Below the pieces are notes generated by a model, which was given only the letters and a program-made list of their open reading frames with translations, was not told where the DNA came from and ran no database searches. A stretch of 64,000 nt of DNA from JAGTVG01 sp942491935 (lineage in GTDB: Bacteria > Bacteroidota > Bacteroidia > Cytophagales > Cyclobacteriaceae). The DNA is taken from contig CALOCZ010000064.1 in assembly GCA_942491935.1 (NCBI GenBank), positions 186,001 through 250,000 of the forward strand, in the 5' to 3' direction. Below are positions 1 through 9,951 of the stretch, in pieces (position 1 is the first letter of the stretch; every line of letters starts with the position of its first letter). Position numbers and translations under genes: made by a program.

Positions 1-1
1 T

Positions 2-52
2 GGAATGAGTGCCTGTGCAGCATTTGAAAAATATGGAATCATTAAACCTTAA
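2..52 (+). CDS. C-terminal tail of an unidentified protein (5' end outside window)
   Basis: Seventeen codons are open from the window edge to a TAA at 50-52, reading ...GMSACAAFEKYGIIKP. The tail is plausible coding sequence, sits just upstream of the SDR relic and is on the same strand, so it may be the last codons of the preceding gene of that relic operon. It is too short to assign a family. Confidence 0.3.
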   Translation, partial: GMSACAAFEKYGIIKP

Positions 53-76
53 ATGATTGATAGAAAAAAACAAGAT

Positions 77-813
77 ATGAAATCGATTTAAAAGGTAAAA
101 AATGGTAAGGAGGGGGGAATGGTTTAGGTCAGGGAATGTGAAGCCATATACACGTGGTGGCAGAGTAATTATTAATGATTCTCTGAAAATAGCCAGGGAA
201 GAGCGGATAAATATGATGGGGCTTTTGCGTAGAGGGAGATATAAGTAATTCAAATGATTGACCGGTTGTTTGTGAGTTAAGGATACATGTGGGGCAATTC
301 ATGGTGTAGTCAACAATGCAGGTATAGGATTAGGAAAGTATGCACTTGAAGCCAGTGAAGAGGAAGTTAACCGCCTTTATGATGTAGATTAAAAGGTTTG
401 GAAAGTTAATGGCTTTTGTAAAACAATTTTAGCAACCAATGAATTGGACATATGTCAATATTCCTCAGTTCAGGCCTTTGCTACCATGCATAGGATGGCT
501 TTATATGCTGGTGCGAAATCAGCTGTTAATGGATTGACAAGAGGACTGGCCGTTGAACTAGGCCAATATAACATCAGGTGTAATGCAGTAGCTCCAGGAT
601 ATATTTATTCCGAACAAAGTATACATATTAGTATGGGCTCCGATCCAATGGATCGAAGACCATAAAAGTGATTTGTTTGAATTTCTTTCAACGCAAGAGA
701 TTGCGGTATGTCGTGGTGTTTTTACTTTCAGACTTAAGCAGAAGCATCACAGCAAACCATATGTTGACAACGGCACAACCAACTTACTACAACAACGAAT
801 ACACGCGTTATAA
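77..813 (+). pseudogene. Short-chain dehydrogenase/reductase (SDR), decayed
   Basis: An NAD(P)-dependent oxidoreductase of the classical SDR family can be pieced together across frames. DLKGK near 82 leads into a glycine-rich cofactor loop GGGNGLGQG at about 110-136. The NNAG segment follows at about 311-330. The catalytic stretch is in the 444-665 frame, with SSVQ, then YAGAK (the YxxxK dyad), then the family-typical NAVAPGYI. A C-terminal YVDNGTTNLL lies at about 760-789, before a TAA at 811. At least three frame changes and internal stops separate these blocks, so no full-length product is possible as read. The intact ancestor would be about 250 residues. It heads a run of equally damaged plus-strand genes, which suggests one small-molecule catabolic operon. 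Substrate cannot be inferred. Confidence 0.75.
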
Positions 814-818
814 TAAAA

Positions 819-1858
819 ATGAAATTTTATTGCACATGAGGTTTTAGTGCCAACACCTGGTGCTATAGAAAGTAAAGGGATGAATAACCTTACACAAACC
901 GTGGGTAAAGAAGAGGTGGACTGTCAAGAGAACTTCAAAGATCCTGATAAAATGAATACGATGGTTTTTGGTTGGGGAGAATTGTAAGGGCTAACTGGAA
1001 TATGTTGATTATGTGAATTAATTCTCGGGCAAGATTAAAAACCTTCAGTCTACAATCTTTCCTTTTCATTTGTAGAGAATTGATGGTCGAATGTGCAATC
1101 TGGGATGCCTACGTAAAGCCCATACTACGCATTGTAGACTGAGGGGGCCGGTAGAGAAGTAAAGTGGTGGAGTGGTCACAGACGGTTAATGATGTTGGAG
1201 ATTGGCTAAAAAGTACTAAACAAGGTGACTGTTTAAATTATGTGATTTAGAAGATGATGTGGTGGGTTGAGGAAATTCAAAAAGGCAGCACCATCCATGT
1301 CTGTTATCTTAGATCCGAATGAACGATGGGAAAATCCAGGGGAAACAAGAAAACGAATCCATGAATTACAGGATATAGGCAATATGTTATGCCTAGAAGA
1401 TCCTATACCGAGGTGGAAATTGAAAGAATTTTCAAGATTAAGAACTTATGGATCCATACCAATTGTTCTGCATATTTCACTTCCATATATTCAACATGGT
1501 CAGCGAATAGACAATGCCATTGACGCCCTCCAGGCTGAAGCTGTGGATGGTTTTAACTTCAATTGTGGCCTTGCAAATTTCAAAGATTAGCCACGTGCCT
1601 CAGCCGCAGGTCTCCCTGCTGGCACGGTTCAGAAGTTGATCTGGATTTTGAGGATGTTGTCCATTGCCGCTGCAGCTAAATCCTGTTTGGCCAAGTGACA
1701 TTTTTGGTCGAATGATTCGAAGCCATGATCTGTTAAAAGATCCCTTAAAATTCAAGCCTCCCTACGTAGAATTACCTCAAGGTCTGGGATTAGGTATTGA
1801 ACCTGATGAAGGTGCCATACATCAATATCAGATAAATGAAAAGTCGTATCAATTATGA
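819..1858 (+). pseudogene. Mandelate racemase/muconate lactonizing enzyme (enolase superfamily), decayed
   Basis: Fragments in different frames match the MR/MLE subgroup of sugar-acid dehydratases. VPTPGAIESKGMNN lies at about 847-888. AIWDAYVKP at about 1098-1124 is the hinge-like motif before the barrel. LDPNERW and LEDPIPRW at 1309-1416 are barrel strands carrying metal-ligand Asp/Glu positions. HGSEVDL at about 1624-1644 and PSDIFGRM followed by ELPQGLGLGIEPDEG at 1691-1812 form the C-terminal region. Internal stops and shifts occur near 985, 1140, 1240, 1590 and 1655. The last frame ends in TGA at 1856-1858, overlapping the next ATG by four bases, so the ancestral genes were translationally coupled. 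Members usually dehydrate aldonic acids, and the actual substrate is unknown. Confidence 0.75.
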
Positions 1859-2719
1859 GTTTGTTTAGAAATCCATTCAATCAAGATGATCCTGATCGAT
1901 ATTCAATATGGATAATGCTTGTAAAAAGAGATATAGAAGCATTTATGAAAACCGATTGGAAAGCAGTAGCTGGAGATTTTATTGAAGAAGGATTTATGGG
2001 TATTGATGCTCGCTTCTTAAACAATCCGGATTCATGGAAATTTCATTTCAACCTGACAACGTTAATGGCTGAGCAGGTGCAACCTTCACTTCTGTGGAAG
2101 GGAAGACGATCCTAAACACAAGTTATATGAAGCCACTACACTAAGAGATATTGATATATTGGATGAGAGTGCTATAGTACATAAAAAATTTGACGGGGCC
2201 ATCAGGAAAAAGAATGGACAGATCGAAAAACTAAATTGGCAGACATTGTACCGATGCCGAAAAGTAAACGGAGAATGGAAAATTGCCGGTTTTACTGGAT
2301 TTTTACCACATCCTATGGGAATAGCTCCTATCCAACAACCCGCAATGGCGTTGCCAGAAAAAGATCACAGCTATCCGGCCGGCCCTTATTCTCCGGTACT
2401 GCAGTTAAATCCGGGACAGATTATTGTGATTTCAGGGCAGGCTGCCATCAATCAAAATGGGGAAATTGTTGGTGACACCATTGAGGAACAATCAAAACTG
2501 ACATTGGATAATTGCGGAAAACAATTGAAAAGTGCAGGTAGTTCTTTAAATGAGGTATTCAAGGTAAATGTGTATTTAAAGAACCTTGAACACTGGCCCC
2601 GCTTTAATACCATTTATAAAGACTATTTTACAACACCCATGCCTGTAAGAACAGCCATTCAGGCAGGACTTCCTGACAAATTATTAGTTGAAATTGAACT
2701 TTGGGCAATAAAAAAATGA
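1855..2719 (+). pseudogene. SnoaL/NTF2-like domain fused to a RidA-family domain (one frameshift)
   Basis: The first frame (1855-2115) gives an NTF2/SnoaL-like fold segment with DIEAFMKTDWKAVAGDF and GIDARF. The second frame (to 2719) begins with the remainder of that domain (YEATTLRDIDIL, then KVNGEWKIAGFTGFLPHP). It continues without a stop into a RidA/YjgF domain: PAGPYSPVLQL, ISGQAAINQNGEIV, then VNVYLKNLEHW and PVRTAIQAGLP with the conserved Arg of RidA enamine/imine deaminases. Joining both parts needs only one base change near 2095-2103, giving a protein of about 287 residues. RidA proteins are normally about 130 residues and stand alone, so an NTF2-RidA fusion is unusual. The start codon overlaps the preceding stop, and its stop overlaps the next start (ATGA at 2716-2719). 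Confidence 0.7.
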
Positions 2720-3462
2720 TTTGGGATCAATTAACATCACCTGAAATAGATGCTTTAAATAGAAGCCACCGGTAATACTCCCGGTGGCAGCCACTGAGCA
2801 GCACGGAAAACATTTACCACTTGCAACTGACAGGATGATCGGTGAGTATTTTTGTCATCAATTGAATATGGAAATTCCCGATAACATGCTCATCTTACCT
2901 ACGATAAGTGTTGGATGTTCAGAGCATCATATGGAGTTCCGGGGATCCCTGACCATTCAGCACACTACGTTTTTACAGCAAGCGGAAGACATACTGGATC
3001 AGCAGTCTTCATGGATTTAAAACCTGATAAACAGCCATGGAGGTTCGGCATCGGTCAGGTTATTGTTGAACATTTTGGGGAAAAGGCACCCTGAATTGTA
3101 GCATTGTTTTCGCTTCCTGGTGGAAAATCGCTGGGGAAGCATTGTTTGAATTGAATGAAACAGGTACCGGTGGCGTAGGACATGCAGGAGAGTTTGAGAC
3201 ATCACTGATGATGAAAATTGCGCCCGAACTAGTTCATCATGACAAAATTGAGGGCAAAAAAAATCGACAAAGTTATGCTTGGGCCACGGGTGATCTGCTC
3301 AGGGGGCCAAAAGCTGCACTTTTTCAAAGCATGAAAACCATGACTCCCAATGGAGTATTTGGAGATCCGGGAATGGCCTCTTCTGAAAAAGGAGAAAAAA
3401 TTACAAAAATAGTAGTCAAGGCGTTAAGAAAAATTATATTTGATTTGCACCAAAATCAATAA
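2716..3462 (+). pseudogene. Creatininase-family amidohydrolase, decayed
   Basis: A creatininase-type metal-dependent amidohydrolase is readable across three frames. MIWDQLTS begins at 2716. VILPVAATEQHGKHLPL with its metal-binding Glu and His lies at about 2775-2825. A SHGGSASVRLLLN block at about 3033-3071 matches the conserved N-x-HGGN region. GHAGEFETSLMM at about 3180-3215 carries the family's conserved Glu. Shifts near 2772 and 3015 and a break near 3095 disrupt it. Family members hydrolyse cyclic amides such as creatinine, or take part in lactam and formamide metabolism. Next to RidA and an SDR this suggests catabolism of a nitrogenous sugar acid or lactam, which is inference only. Confidence 0.75.
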
Positions 3463-3599
3463 GTCAAAACACTAACTATTTCATTTCTTTAATTATTCTC
3501 ATAATATGTTGATAAATATATTGTCAATAGACCTGCATAGTAAAACGCAAACTATATCGTTCTCTTTGAGATCATAGAATATTCTCAGATTTTTAAGAA

Positions 3600-4668
3600 T
3601 TAAATAATTAACATTCTTCTAACCAACTCATCGTAAATCATAAGACAATTATCAGATGAATAGCCTGATTCAAGGTGAAGAACAAATTTCAGGGGGCCTT
3701 CCGCGATTTTCCTCCAGTGCTTTGTCCAACCAGAAAATAAGGTCAATTTCTGATTTATCCTTGTAACATCAATATCACGGGTGGTTCAATAGAAATCTCA
3801 AAACCCTTACCCCGGACTTTCCGTATTTTAGAAACAGATGTGTTTGAACCGGTATCGAGTGCAGATAAGATTCTCTATTTCTGAAATGGCTTCGATGATA
3901 TGGTCCGAAAATCCACATGAATGAAGTCTGATTTTCTTAAAACTCTTTCCTAATTTAGCGACATACGGATGTTATAAATTCAATGTATTGATCATTTGAT
4001 ATAAGCGAGCCTGAACATTCTCCTACATGAACAGATGTTATCGGCATATTGGCCAATGTAGCGTAATGATTTATTAAAATTGCATATGCATCTGTGATCC
4101 ACTGATGTACGGAATGGAGAAGAGCAGGATCCATTATGATCATCATCATGGCATTATCGCCTATCAGCTTAAAGGATGTTGTTATGATCCCGTGTATGGT
4201 TGCCCTGCCGGAGTTGTCCCAGAAAAATGGTGGTATTACTTCTGCCTCCGGATGCGTTTTCTGAAGATGCACAATCAATGCATCTAAGTTCTTAATAAAT
4301 GGGTGAGCCAGAATTTGTTCCATAGAAGGAAGATCCTCAGCTGAAGTAATATGTTGCAAGGGATTCCCGGATACATCCATATCCTTATCCGGGTAATACA
4401 CAAATTCAGCACCTAAAATATAGGCCAGAATTAAATTTGGCTGAATCCCTCCTACCAATAGCTGATCATCATTAACAAAATCTGCCTGCATCAGGTTGGC
4501 CTCCATATTATAAATTGGGTAATCAGGAAATGTCTTCCTGACAAAATCATTCAATCTTTTATCCTGAAATTGCCTGTAAACTGGATCCATATAATATTTT
4601 GAATCAAATGTAAATCCACTTTTTTCATGGAGCCACCCTTTTGAAACACTTGCCTGATAAGATATCAC
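3600..4668 (-). pseudogene. Uroporphyrinogen-decarboxylase-family protein, frameshifted C-terminus
   Basis: The long frame (3955-4668, 237 residues) is the N-terminal two thirds of a uroD/corrinoid-methyltransferase-like barrel, ending near HVGECSGSLISNDQYIEF. Past the stop the protein continues in other frames. KKIRLHSCGFSDHIIEAISE lies at about 3885-3944 and carries the HSCG-type motif. LDTGSNTSVSKIRKVRGKGFE follows, and then HLESGYSSDNCLMIYDELV ends at a TAA at 3600-3602. At least two indels are needed. It differs from the intact uroD-like gene at 5856 and was probably a methyltransferase-type enzyme and not a haem-pathway decarboxylase, because the usual N-terminal substrate-binding arginine signature of HemE is not evident. 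It faces the plus-strand relic operon. Confidence 0.75.
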
Positions 4669-4842
4669 TATAAGGTAATTATAAATATGATTACTAAAAA
4701 TTCAGTTAACACTGAAAATTCCTTATAAAATCATTAAACAAAATAAAATCCACTGAATAAAATCTTATCAAAGATATTTTATACAAATTTCTTTAAACTT
4801 TAACCTGATTTGTTGATCACCCGAAATCAAAATACTGAAAAA

Positions 4843-5802
4843 TTACGGAAGACTTTTAGTATCCAGGGCCCTCGGATGAATTGAAATTTCACCAAATACC
4901 TGATATCTTTCATCTTGAGGGAGTTTCATCATCTTGAAATTATGCAACCAGCTAGTAAATTTATCAGATTTTTCTTTATCGGGAAATTCTCGATACATGA
5001 TCCCGGGTATTCCTCTTTCTAATGATTCTAATGAACCATCGGGTCTTGCAATACAAGCGGGCCAGGAGGAATAGAAACCGGTAGAATTATTAGCGATTAC
5101 CCACATATTATTATCTGAAGCCCGGACACGAATTTCAGCCGGAATAATTTCATCTAAGATCGTTTTTCCTTCATGGTGGGCATTGTAAAAGGAATGAAAC
5201 ATTAGTTTAACTCCTTTATGCCTGTATACATTATACATTTCCGGATAGCATGAATCATAACATATCAGGAAGCCCAGTTTATATCCTTTTACTTCGACAA
5301 CTTCAATGTGATTACCCGCAGAATAAAAATTCGCATCCCCTCCTGTTAACATAGACTTATCATAGCGGCCAATGATCTCCCCTTCGTTTGAAATTATGTA
5401 CAGACAATTCAGAGGTTTATCATTTTCGCTTAAATAATGTGCGGAACCTAATATCACCCATATATTATTCTCTTTGGCCAATGATATAATTTCATAAGTT
5501 GCATCCCTCAATGTCTCCCAGTCATATCCGTCAAATGAAGGTATGTCTCCGGGTGGATAACCAGATAACGCGGCTTCTGAAAAGTGAACAATATCGGCAT
5601 TATTTAGAGCAGCTTCCTTGATGAATTTCTGTATATAATCCGCATTGCTTTTCAGGTCTCCCGAAACTGGAAATTGGCATGTAGCGACCTTTAATGGCTC
5701 TTGTGCCAATCCTGAATTACCTAAGCTTATTATAAATACAATAAGTGCAGATATTATTAACTTCAATGAGGTAATAGAACGAAAATAAACATTAGGTTTC
5801 AT
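4843..5802 (-). CDS. Secreted carbon-nitrogen hydrolase (nitrilase superfamily)
   Basis: This 319-residue protein hydrolyses a non-peptide C-N bond (amide, N-carbamoyl or nitrile) with the Glu-Lys-Cys triad. I read E76 (in HFSEAALSGY), K149 (GRYDKS) and C181 (ICYDSCYPE). Residues 1-33 are a Sec signal peptide with a long hydrophobic run ending in LAQ, so the enzyme is probably periplasmic, which is unusual for this mainly cytoplasmic superfamily. It lies 53 bp downstream of a uroD-like gene and belongs to a minus-strand unit that also holds a second, Tat-exported nitrilase homologue. The length fits the amidase and beta-ureidopropionase-like branches. The substrate is not determinable. Confidence 0.88.
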   Translation of the reverse strand: MKPNVYFRSITSLKLIISALIVFIISLGNSGLAQEPLKVATCQFPVSGDLKSNADYIQKFIKEAALNNADIVHFSEAALSGYPPGDIPSFDGYDWETLRDATYEIISLAKENNIWVILGSAHYLSENDKPLNCLYIISNEGEIIGRYDKSMLTGGDANFYSAGNHIEVVEVKGYKLGFLICYDSCYPEMYNVYRHKGVKLMFHSFYNAHHEGKTILDEIIPAEIRVRASDNNMWVIANNSTGFYSSWPACIARPDGSLESLERGIPGIMYREFPDKEKSDKFTSWLHNFKMMKLPQDERYQVFGEISIHPRALDTKSLP

Positions 5803-5855
5803 GTGTTTATATTTAAGCTTCTAAGATTTTGGATGTCATCCCATCGTTATTTCCT

Positions 5856-6875
5856 TTAGAAGGTAAAACCTTCCTGATTTTTAGCTTTTTCAATAAAGGC
5901 CAACATATTTTCAATAGGGACATCTCCCTCCACATCATGTGAGGGGGCAAAAATGTAAGCACCTTTTTTACCCAGCTCCAATAAACGGTCACATTCTTGT
6001 TGTACCTCTTCGGCGGTTCCAAAGGGCAAAATCCGTTGCGTCGAAAGGCCGCCATGGAATGTCAGGCGACCTCGGTACTCCGGGAGTAATTGATAAATAT
6101 CCATTACTTCCGGCTGAAACGGATTAAAGTTATTCAGTCCAATTTCTATCAGTGAATCAAAGAGTTCATCAACATCGCCGCAAGAATGGATAAATACATA
6201 TTTACCGGCCCCTTTCACTACCTTAAAAATCTTTTTCAGATAGGGCTGAATGAATTCATGCCAGAATTCCGGCCCCATGATCAATCCACTCTGTTGTCCC
6301 CAATCATCCCCTAATTTTACTGCATCGATATCAAAAGTTAAGGCATGCTTTATTTGCCTGATATTATAATCTGTTATGGCACTCATTAAGTCGTGAACGA
6401 ATTCCGGATTACTTACGAAATCCATCAACAGGGCTTCCATACCCCGTAATGTCCAGGCCCTTTCATATAATGAAAATCCTATCTGAAACACCCGGAAGCA
6501 ATCCGGATATTTATTTATTAGAGATGGTATGTCTTTAAAATACCTGTCGTTTAGAGGATCCGGAAAACTATATCCTTCCATAGTAGGTTCCGGTATAACC
6601 TGCCCTTCTACATTTCCAATATCTTTATCAATAGTTCTGTCCCATATTACCCCAAATACGTCTTTGTAACGGTCATTCCCTATATACTCAAAGTATCCAA
6701 TTTCATCACCCAGTATAAGATGATGATTATCCAGGAGATCCATCAGATCATCTGATCCGTAATATTCAATCAATTTCTCTTTAGCTTCAGCTGTAAAACC
6801 AAAATGCCAGGGAACATATGGTGGTACTTTATGATCCAGAACGTTCTTAACTACTTCCCGTTTAGTCATTCTCAT
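5856..6875 (-). CDS. Uroporphyrinogen-decarboxylase-family protein (methyltransferase-like)
   Basis: The full frame opens at 6977 and would overlap the upstream gene by 40 bp. I chose the ATG at 6875 (MRMTKREVVKNVL) because homology to the family starts there, giving 340 residues (MTKREV at 6869 is the alternative). The barrel contains VKLGDDWG and FIHSCGDVDE at about the middle of the second half. The HSCG element is typical of corrinoid/coenzyme-M-type methyltransferase relatives of uroD. The HemE N-terminal arginine signature is absent, so a role in haem synthesis is unlikely. It is flanked on both sides by exported nitrilase-superfamily genes, and similar uroD-like genes recur at 3600, 17397 and 48488. 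They may be catabolic demethylases or sugar-related enzymes; function is unproven. Confidence 0.85.
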   Translation of the reverse strand: MRMTKREVVKNVLDHKVPPYVPWHFGFTAEAKEKLIEYYGSDDLMDLLDNHHLILGDEIGYFEYIGNDRYKDVFGVIWDRTIDKDIGNVEGQVIPEPTMEGYSFPDPLNDRYFKDIPSLINKYPDCFRVFQIGFSLYERAWTLRGMEALLMDFVSNPEFVHDLMSAITDYNIRQIKHALTFDIDAVKLGDDWGQQSGLIMGPEFWHEFIQPYLKKIFKVVKGAGKYVFIHSCGDVDELFDSLIEIGLNNFNPFQPEVMDIYQLLPEYRGRLTFHGGLSTQRILPFGTAEEVQQECDRLLELGKKGAYIFAPSHDVEGDVPIENMLAFIEKAKNQEGFTF

Positions 6876-6937
6876 TACATCAATACAATATTTTTCGATA
6901 ATTGCCTGATAATTATAATATGGATTAAATGAAATAA

Positions 6938-7843
6938 TTAATAGTGATATACATCCGGACGCAAGCCAACAAACCATGGATTCCTTTCCCGGATTTCTGG
7001 GACTTCCCCGGGATACACATCTGCCAGGACGACACCTTCCTTATCCCATATTTCATCAATCAATTCGCCCCTGGCTCCTGTTATATTGCTTCCACCAGGA
7101 CATTTATATCCTGTTTCGTTTAATCCACAACAACAGGCGGCAGGAATAATCATAGAGTTTCGGTAAGCAAGATCCTTCACTTCATCATGCCCTCTGCTCC
7201 CCCTGTTATTGATCCAAAAAAGCATTGTACATCCAAGATTTGCATAAGAACGTGTCATTTCAGGGAAATCACCATCATAACAGATCATTATTCCACTTTT
7301 ATTTCCTTTTACATCAAATGTAACCAGCCTATTCCCAGGTTTATAAAAAGTGGGTTCATGGCGTAATCCCTCGGCATCCCACCATAGATGCGTTTTTTGG
7401 TAATTTGCTATAACACCTTTTGAAGAGACAACCGGGGCTGATATATACAGGTCATCCCCATCTTTTTCAGTCAAACCATAAATAATGAGTGCATCGCTTC
7501 CATGTAGTAATTCCTGAAAAGCCGTTGTAGTCGGACCATTTACTGGTTCAGCCAATTCTCTGAGATTTTCTACATAACCAACAAGAAGTTCTTCATGGAA
7601 AAGAATTACATCCGCATTTTTGTTTAAAGCCTCTTCAGCAAATTTTAAGGCCTTTTCCCGATTAACCTGGACTTGTCCCGGGTTTCCATCTTGTTGAATT
7701 ACTGCAATTCGAACTTTTTCTCCATTTGAAGGCGAATCCTGTATCGCAAGCGTCCCGGGATTTCCATATACAACAGAATTCCCTACAGTACCCAAAGTGT
7801 AGGTTGCTAAGGCACTATTCTTTATAAAAGACCTTCTTTTCAT
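6938..7843 (-). CDS. Tat-exported carbon-nitrogen hydrolase (nitrilase superfamily)
   Basis: This 301-residue protein begins MKRRSFIKNSALATY, a good twin-arginine signal (RRSFIK), so it is probably exported folded. The triad is complete: E84 (FHEELLVGY), K150 (YQKTHLW) and C188 (MICYDGDFPE). It is a second, divergent member of the family found at 4843, and the uroD-like gene lies between the two. The gap to the chosen start of that gene is about 60 bp. Export by Tat while its neighbour uses Sec suggests both meet extracellular or periplasmic amides released by the glycoside hydrolases nearby. Substrate unknown. Confidence 0.88.
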   Translation of the reverse strand: MKRRSFIKNSALATYTLGTVGNSVVYGNPGTLAIQDSPSNGEKVRIAVIQQDGNPGQVQVNREKALKFAEEALNKNADVILFHEELLVGYVENLRELAEPVNGPTTTAFQELLHGSDALIIYGLTEKDGDDLYISAPVVSSKGVIANYQKTHLWWDAEGLRHEPTFYKPGNRLVTFDVKGNKSGIMICYDGDFPEMTRSYANLGCTMLFWINNRGSRGHDEVKDLAYRNSMIIPAACCCGLNETGYKCPGGSNITGARGELIDEIWDKEGVVLADVYPGEVPEIRERNPWFVGLRPDVYHY

Positions 7844-7914
7844 CAGTTTATATATACTTTTTTTGAAAGTCTAAAATAATTATGTCTAGCATATCTGATT
7901 TTTTCGAAATGTAT

Positions 7915-9846
7915 CTACTGTTTTATGGATGCCTGATGAATGAATTTTCCTAGTTCAAGCCTTTTTTGATCCCATTGTTCAGGGTTGAAGCTCCATACAT
8001 CCAGATTACCGATTGAGTTCTGGCCAAAAGGTTGTTTGATTATACTGTTAACAACATCATCTGCCCGATTTTTATTCCCATCAAGTTTTGACAAAAGGCG
8101 TAAATACTCATACTCCTGAACGCCATTCCGCAGGGTTTTCAATCTTATTGACGGACAATCGCCATATACATTTGGAACAACACCCCCACTATATATCAGC
8201 ATACCATTACCGTTCAACTTTTTAAAGTTATGCCCGGCATCTGAATCAGCACCAACTCTATATATATCTTTCCAGGTTTCCGGATCATACCAGGCGCCTA
8301 CCCAGCCAGCTCCAACACCCCAGCTGATCCAGGAATAGGCATTATATTTCCAAATACTCCAACTGATGGCTCTGTCATTCACCAACGGTAAATCGATAAA
8401 AGTCAAACTTCCCACCCAGCTGTTTACTTTTGCTTCATAAAGCATCGGGCCATATAACCAGTCATTTATACCCATCTCCTGATATTTCTTGACCTTATCA
8501 TAATCATAATTAATAGTATGTGCTGCCCAGGAGCTAATTGAATTCTGTACCACTTCCATAGCCTCCTCGCTGTAGCTACCATCAATCCGGAAACTAACTT
8601 CTGGATAATCTTCTTTAAAAATATCACCAAAATACACCATTCTGTCCCATGCTTCAGGGAAATAAGATTCATCCAACCCATTCAGATATACAAAAAGCTC
8701 TGTTTTTTCAGGATCGACCATAGTCTGCAAGTGATCACGGACTTCTTTTATTACTTTTCTATACAAGGCAATATTCTCCGGATTTCTTTCCACATCCGGT
8801 TTACCTATATCCGGCCAGCCAGCATCTCCGTGTTTGCCAAAGACATCAAATGGCAAAATATATGTTTCGATTGGCTCACCATAGCTCGGGCCATAATCAT
8901 ATCCATATTTTGAGGTAAATGCTTCACCGGTAAAATATTTCTTCAATCGCTTATCTAACATTTCCCATCCAATTTGAACCTCTCCATTTTCTCCGATCTC
9001 AAGTTCAGGCTCATACCTTGGATCCATTAATCCAACCCTGTTGCGTTTAAATAGTTGGTAGATCTCCAACTCACGTTTTTCATCCTTTCTGCTTAAAAAA
9101 CCTTCATGTTGGAGACTGGCCTTCAACAGATTTTCATTGGATATAGCAAAATCCCAGACATTTAGTTCTACAGGTATTTGTTTTTCCTCCTGACCTATTG
9201 CTACAGTAATATTGCTCCGATATAATCCTGGTTCTGCATCTTCTAAATTAAAAGGAACATACTGATCAACCCAGATTAGTAGAGATTTCTGATCATCGAT
9301 GCGATTATTGAAGTCAGGAAGCTCAAGCGGGTATGTCCACCTGTGGCTGATTTTATTTGAGTCCATCTGGATATACTTAAAAGGGATCAAAGCATCGGGA
9401 TACCATCCTTTACCGAGGGTAGCTTTAGGATAACCCGTGCTTGGAGTTTTAACCTCTACTGCCCACTCTAAGAAGAGTTCCGGCCCGTTTTTAAACTCGG
9501 AATTATCTCCTTTAAAAGGAGCCATATTAATGGCAATTCCCCTTAAAGGGGATGATGAATTGTTTGTAAGTACAAGTTGAAATGAAATATATTCCCCTCT
9601 GGCCGCATGAAGGGAGACTTTTTTGCCATCATATATCCAATTCTGTTCCAAAATGTTATTTGAATAAGCATTTTCCTGTGGAACAGCATCAAATTTAGTA
9701 TCTATTACCTCATTTGATACCGGATCTAACCTAACGGAAGCAGGTATTGCGCTAATATCCCAGCCAGTTTTATCAGATTTAGTAGCGATGGAATTACAAG
9801 AAAACAAAGAGATACTTATTATAATGTAAGCCAGAATTTTTTTCAT
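7915..9846 (-). CDS. DUF4091 lipoprotein, putative glycoside hydrolase
   Basis: This 643-residue protein starts with a lipoprotein signal, MKKILAYIIISISLFSC, with Cys as the predicted lipidation site. The N-terminal part shows the typical beta domain (GEYISFQLVL) and a wall of beta strands ending with the GLYRSNITV linker. A TIM-barrel-like part follows, and then the signature SIRLKTLRNGVQEYEYLRLL of DUF4091. The family is repeatedly found in carbohydrate loci of Bacteroidota and resembles GH families with an Asp/Glu-rich barrel, but activity is not established for most members. Two further homologues, one decayed, lie at 13487 and 37670. It is intact, and the next gene (GH27) is about 100 bp upstream on the same strand. 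Confidence 0.85.
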   Translation of the reverse strand: MKKILAYIIISISLFSCNSIATKSDKTGWDISAIPASVRLDPVSNEVIDTKFDAVPQENAYSNNILEQNWIYDGKKVSLHAARGEYISFQLVLTNNSSSPLRGIAINMAPFKGDNSEFKNGPELFLEWAVEVKTPSTGYPKATLGKGWYPDALIPFKYIQMDSNKISHRWTYPLELPDFNNRIDDQKSLLIWVDQYVPFNLEDAEPGLYRSNITVAIGQEEKQIPVELNVWDFAISNENLLKASLQHEGFLSRKDEKRELEIYQLFKRNRVGLMDPRYEPELEIGENGEVQIGWEMLDKRLKKYFTGEAFTSKYGYDYGPSYGEPIETYILPFDVFGKHGDAGWPDIGKPDVERNPENIALYRKVIKEVRDHLQTMVDPEKTELFVYLNGLDESYFPEAWDRMVYFGDIFKEDYPEVSFRIDGSYSEEAMEVVQNSISSWAAHTINYDYDKVKKYQEMGINDWLYGPMLYEAKVNSWVGSLTFIDLPLVNDRAISWSIWKYNAYSWISWGVGAGWVGAWYDPETWKDIYRVGADSDAGHNFKKLNGNGMLIYSGGVVPNVYGDCPSIRLKTLRNGVQEYEYLRLLSKLDGNKNRADDVVNSIIKQPFGQNSIGNLDVWSFNPEQWDQKRLELGKFIHQASIKQ

Positions 9847-9951
9847 ATCTTAAATATTAAAATTTGAAGTAATTGATTTTAAATAATTTATAAAATACTT
9901 TTTTTATTACATATTTAATAAAGTTCATTGCATGATAATCCGCTAAGATCT

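Noticed and set aside
5802..5856. The uroD-like gene at 5856-6875 as a haem-pathway HemE.
   Set aside because: The N-terminal arginine signature of HemE is missing, the HSCG motif is that of the methyltransferase-like relatives, and no other haem genes are near.
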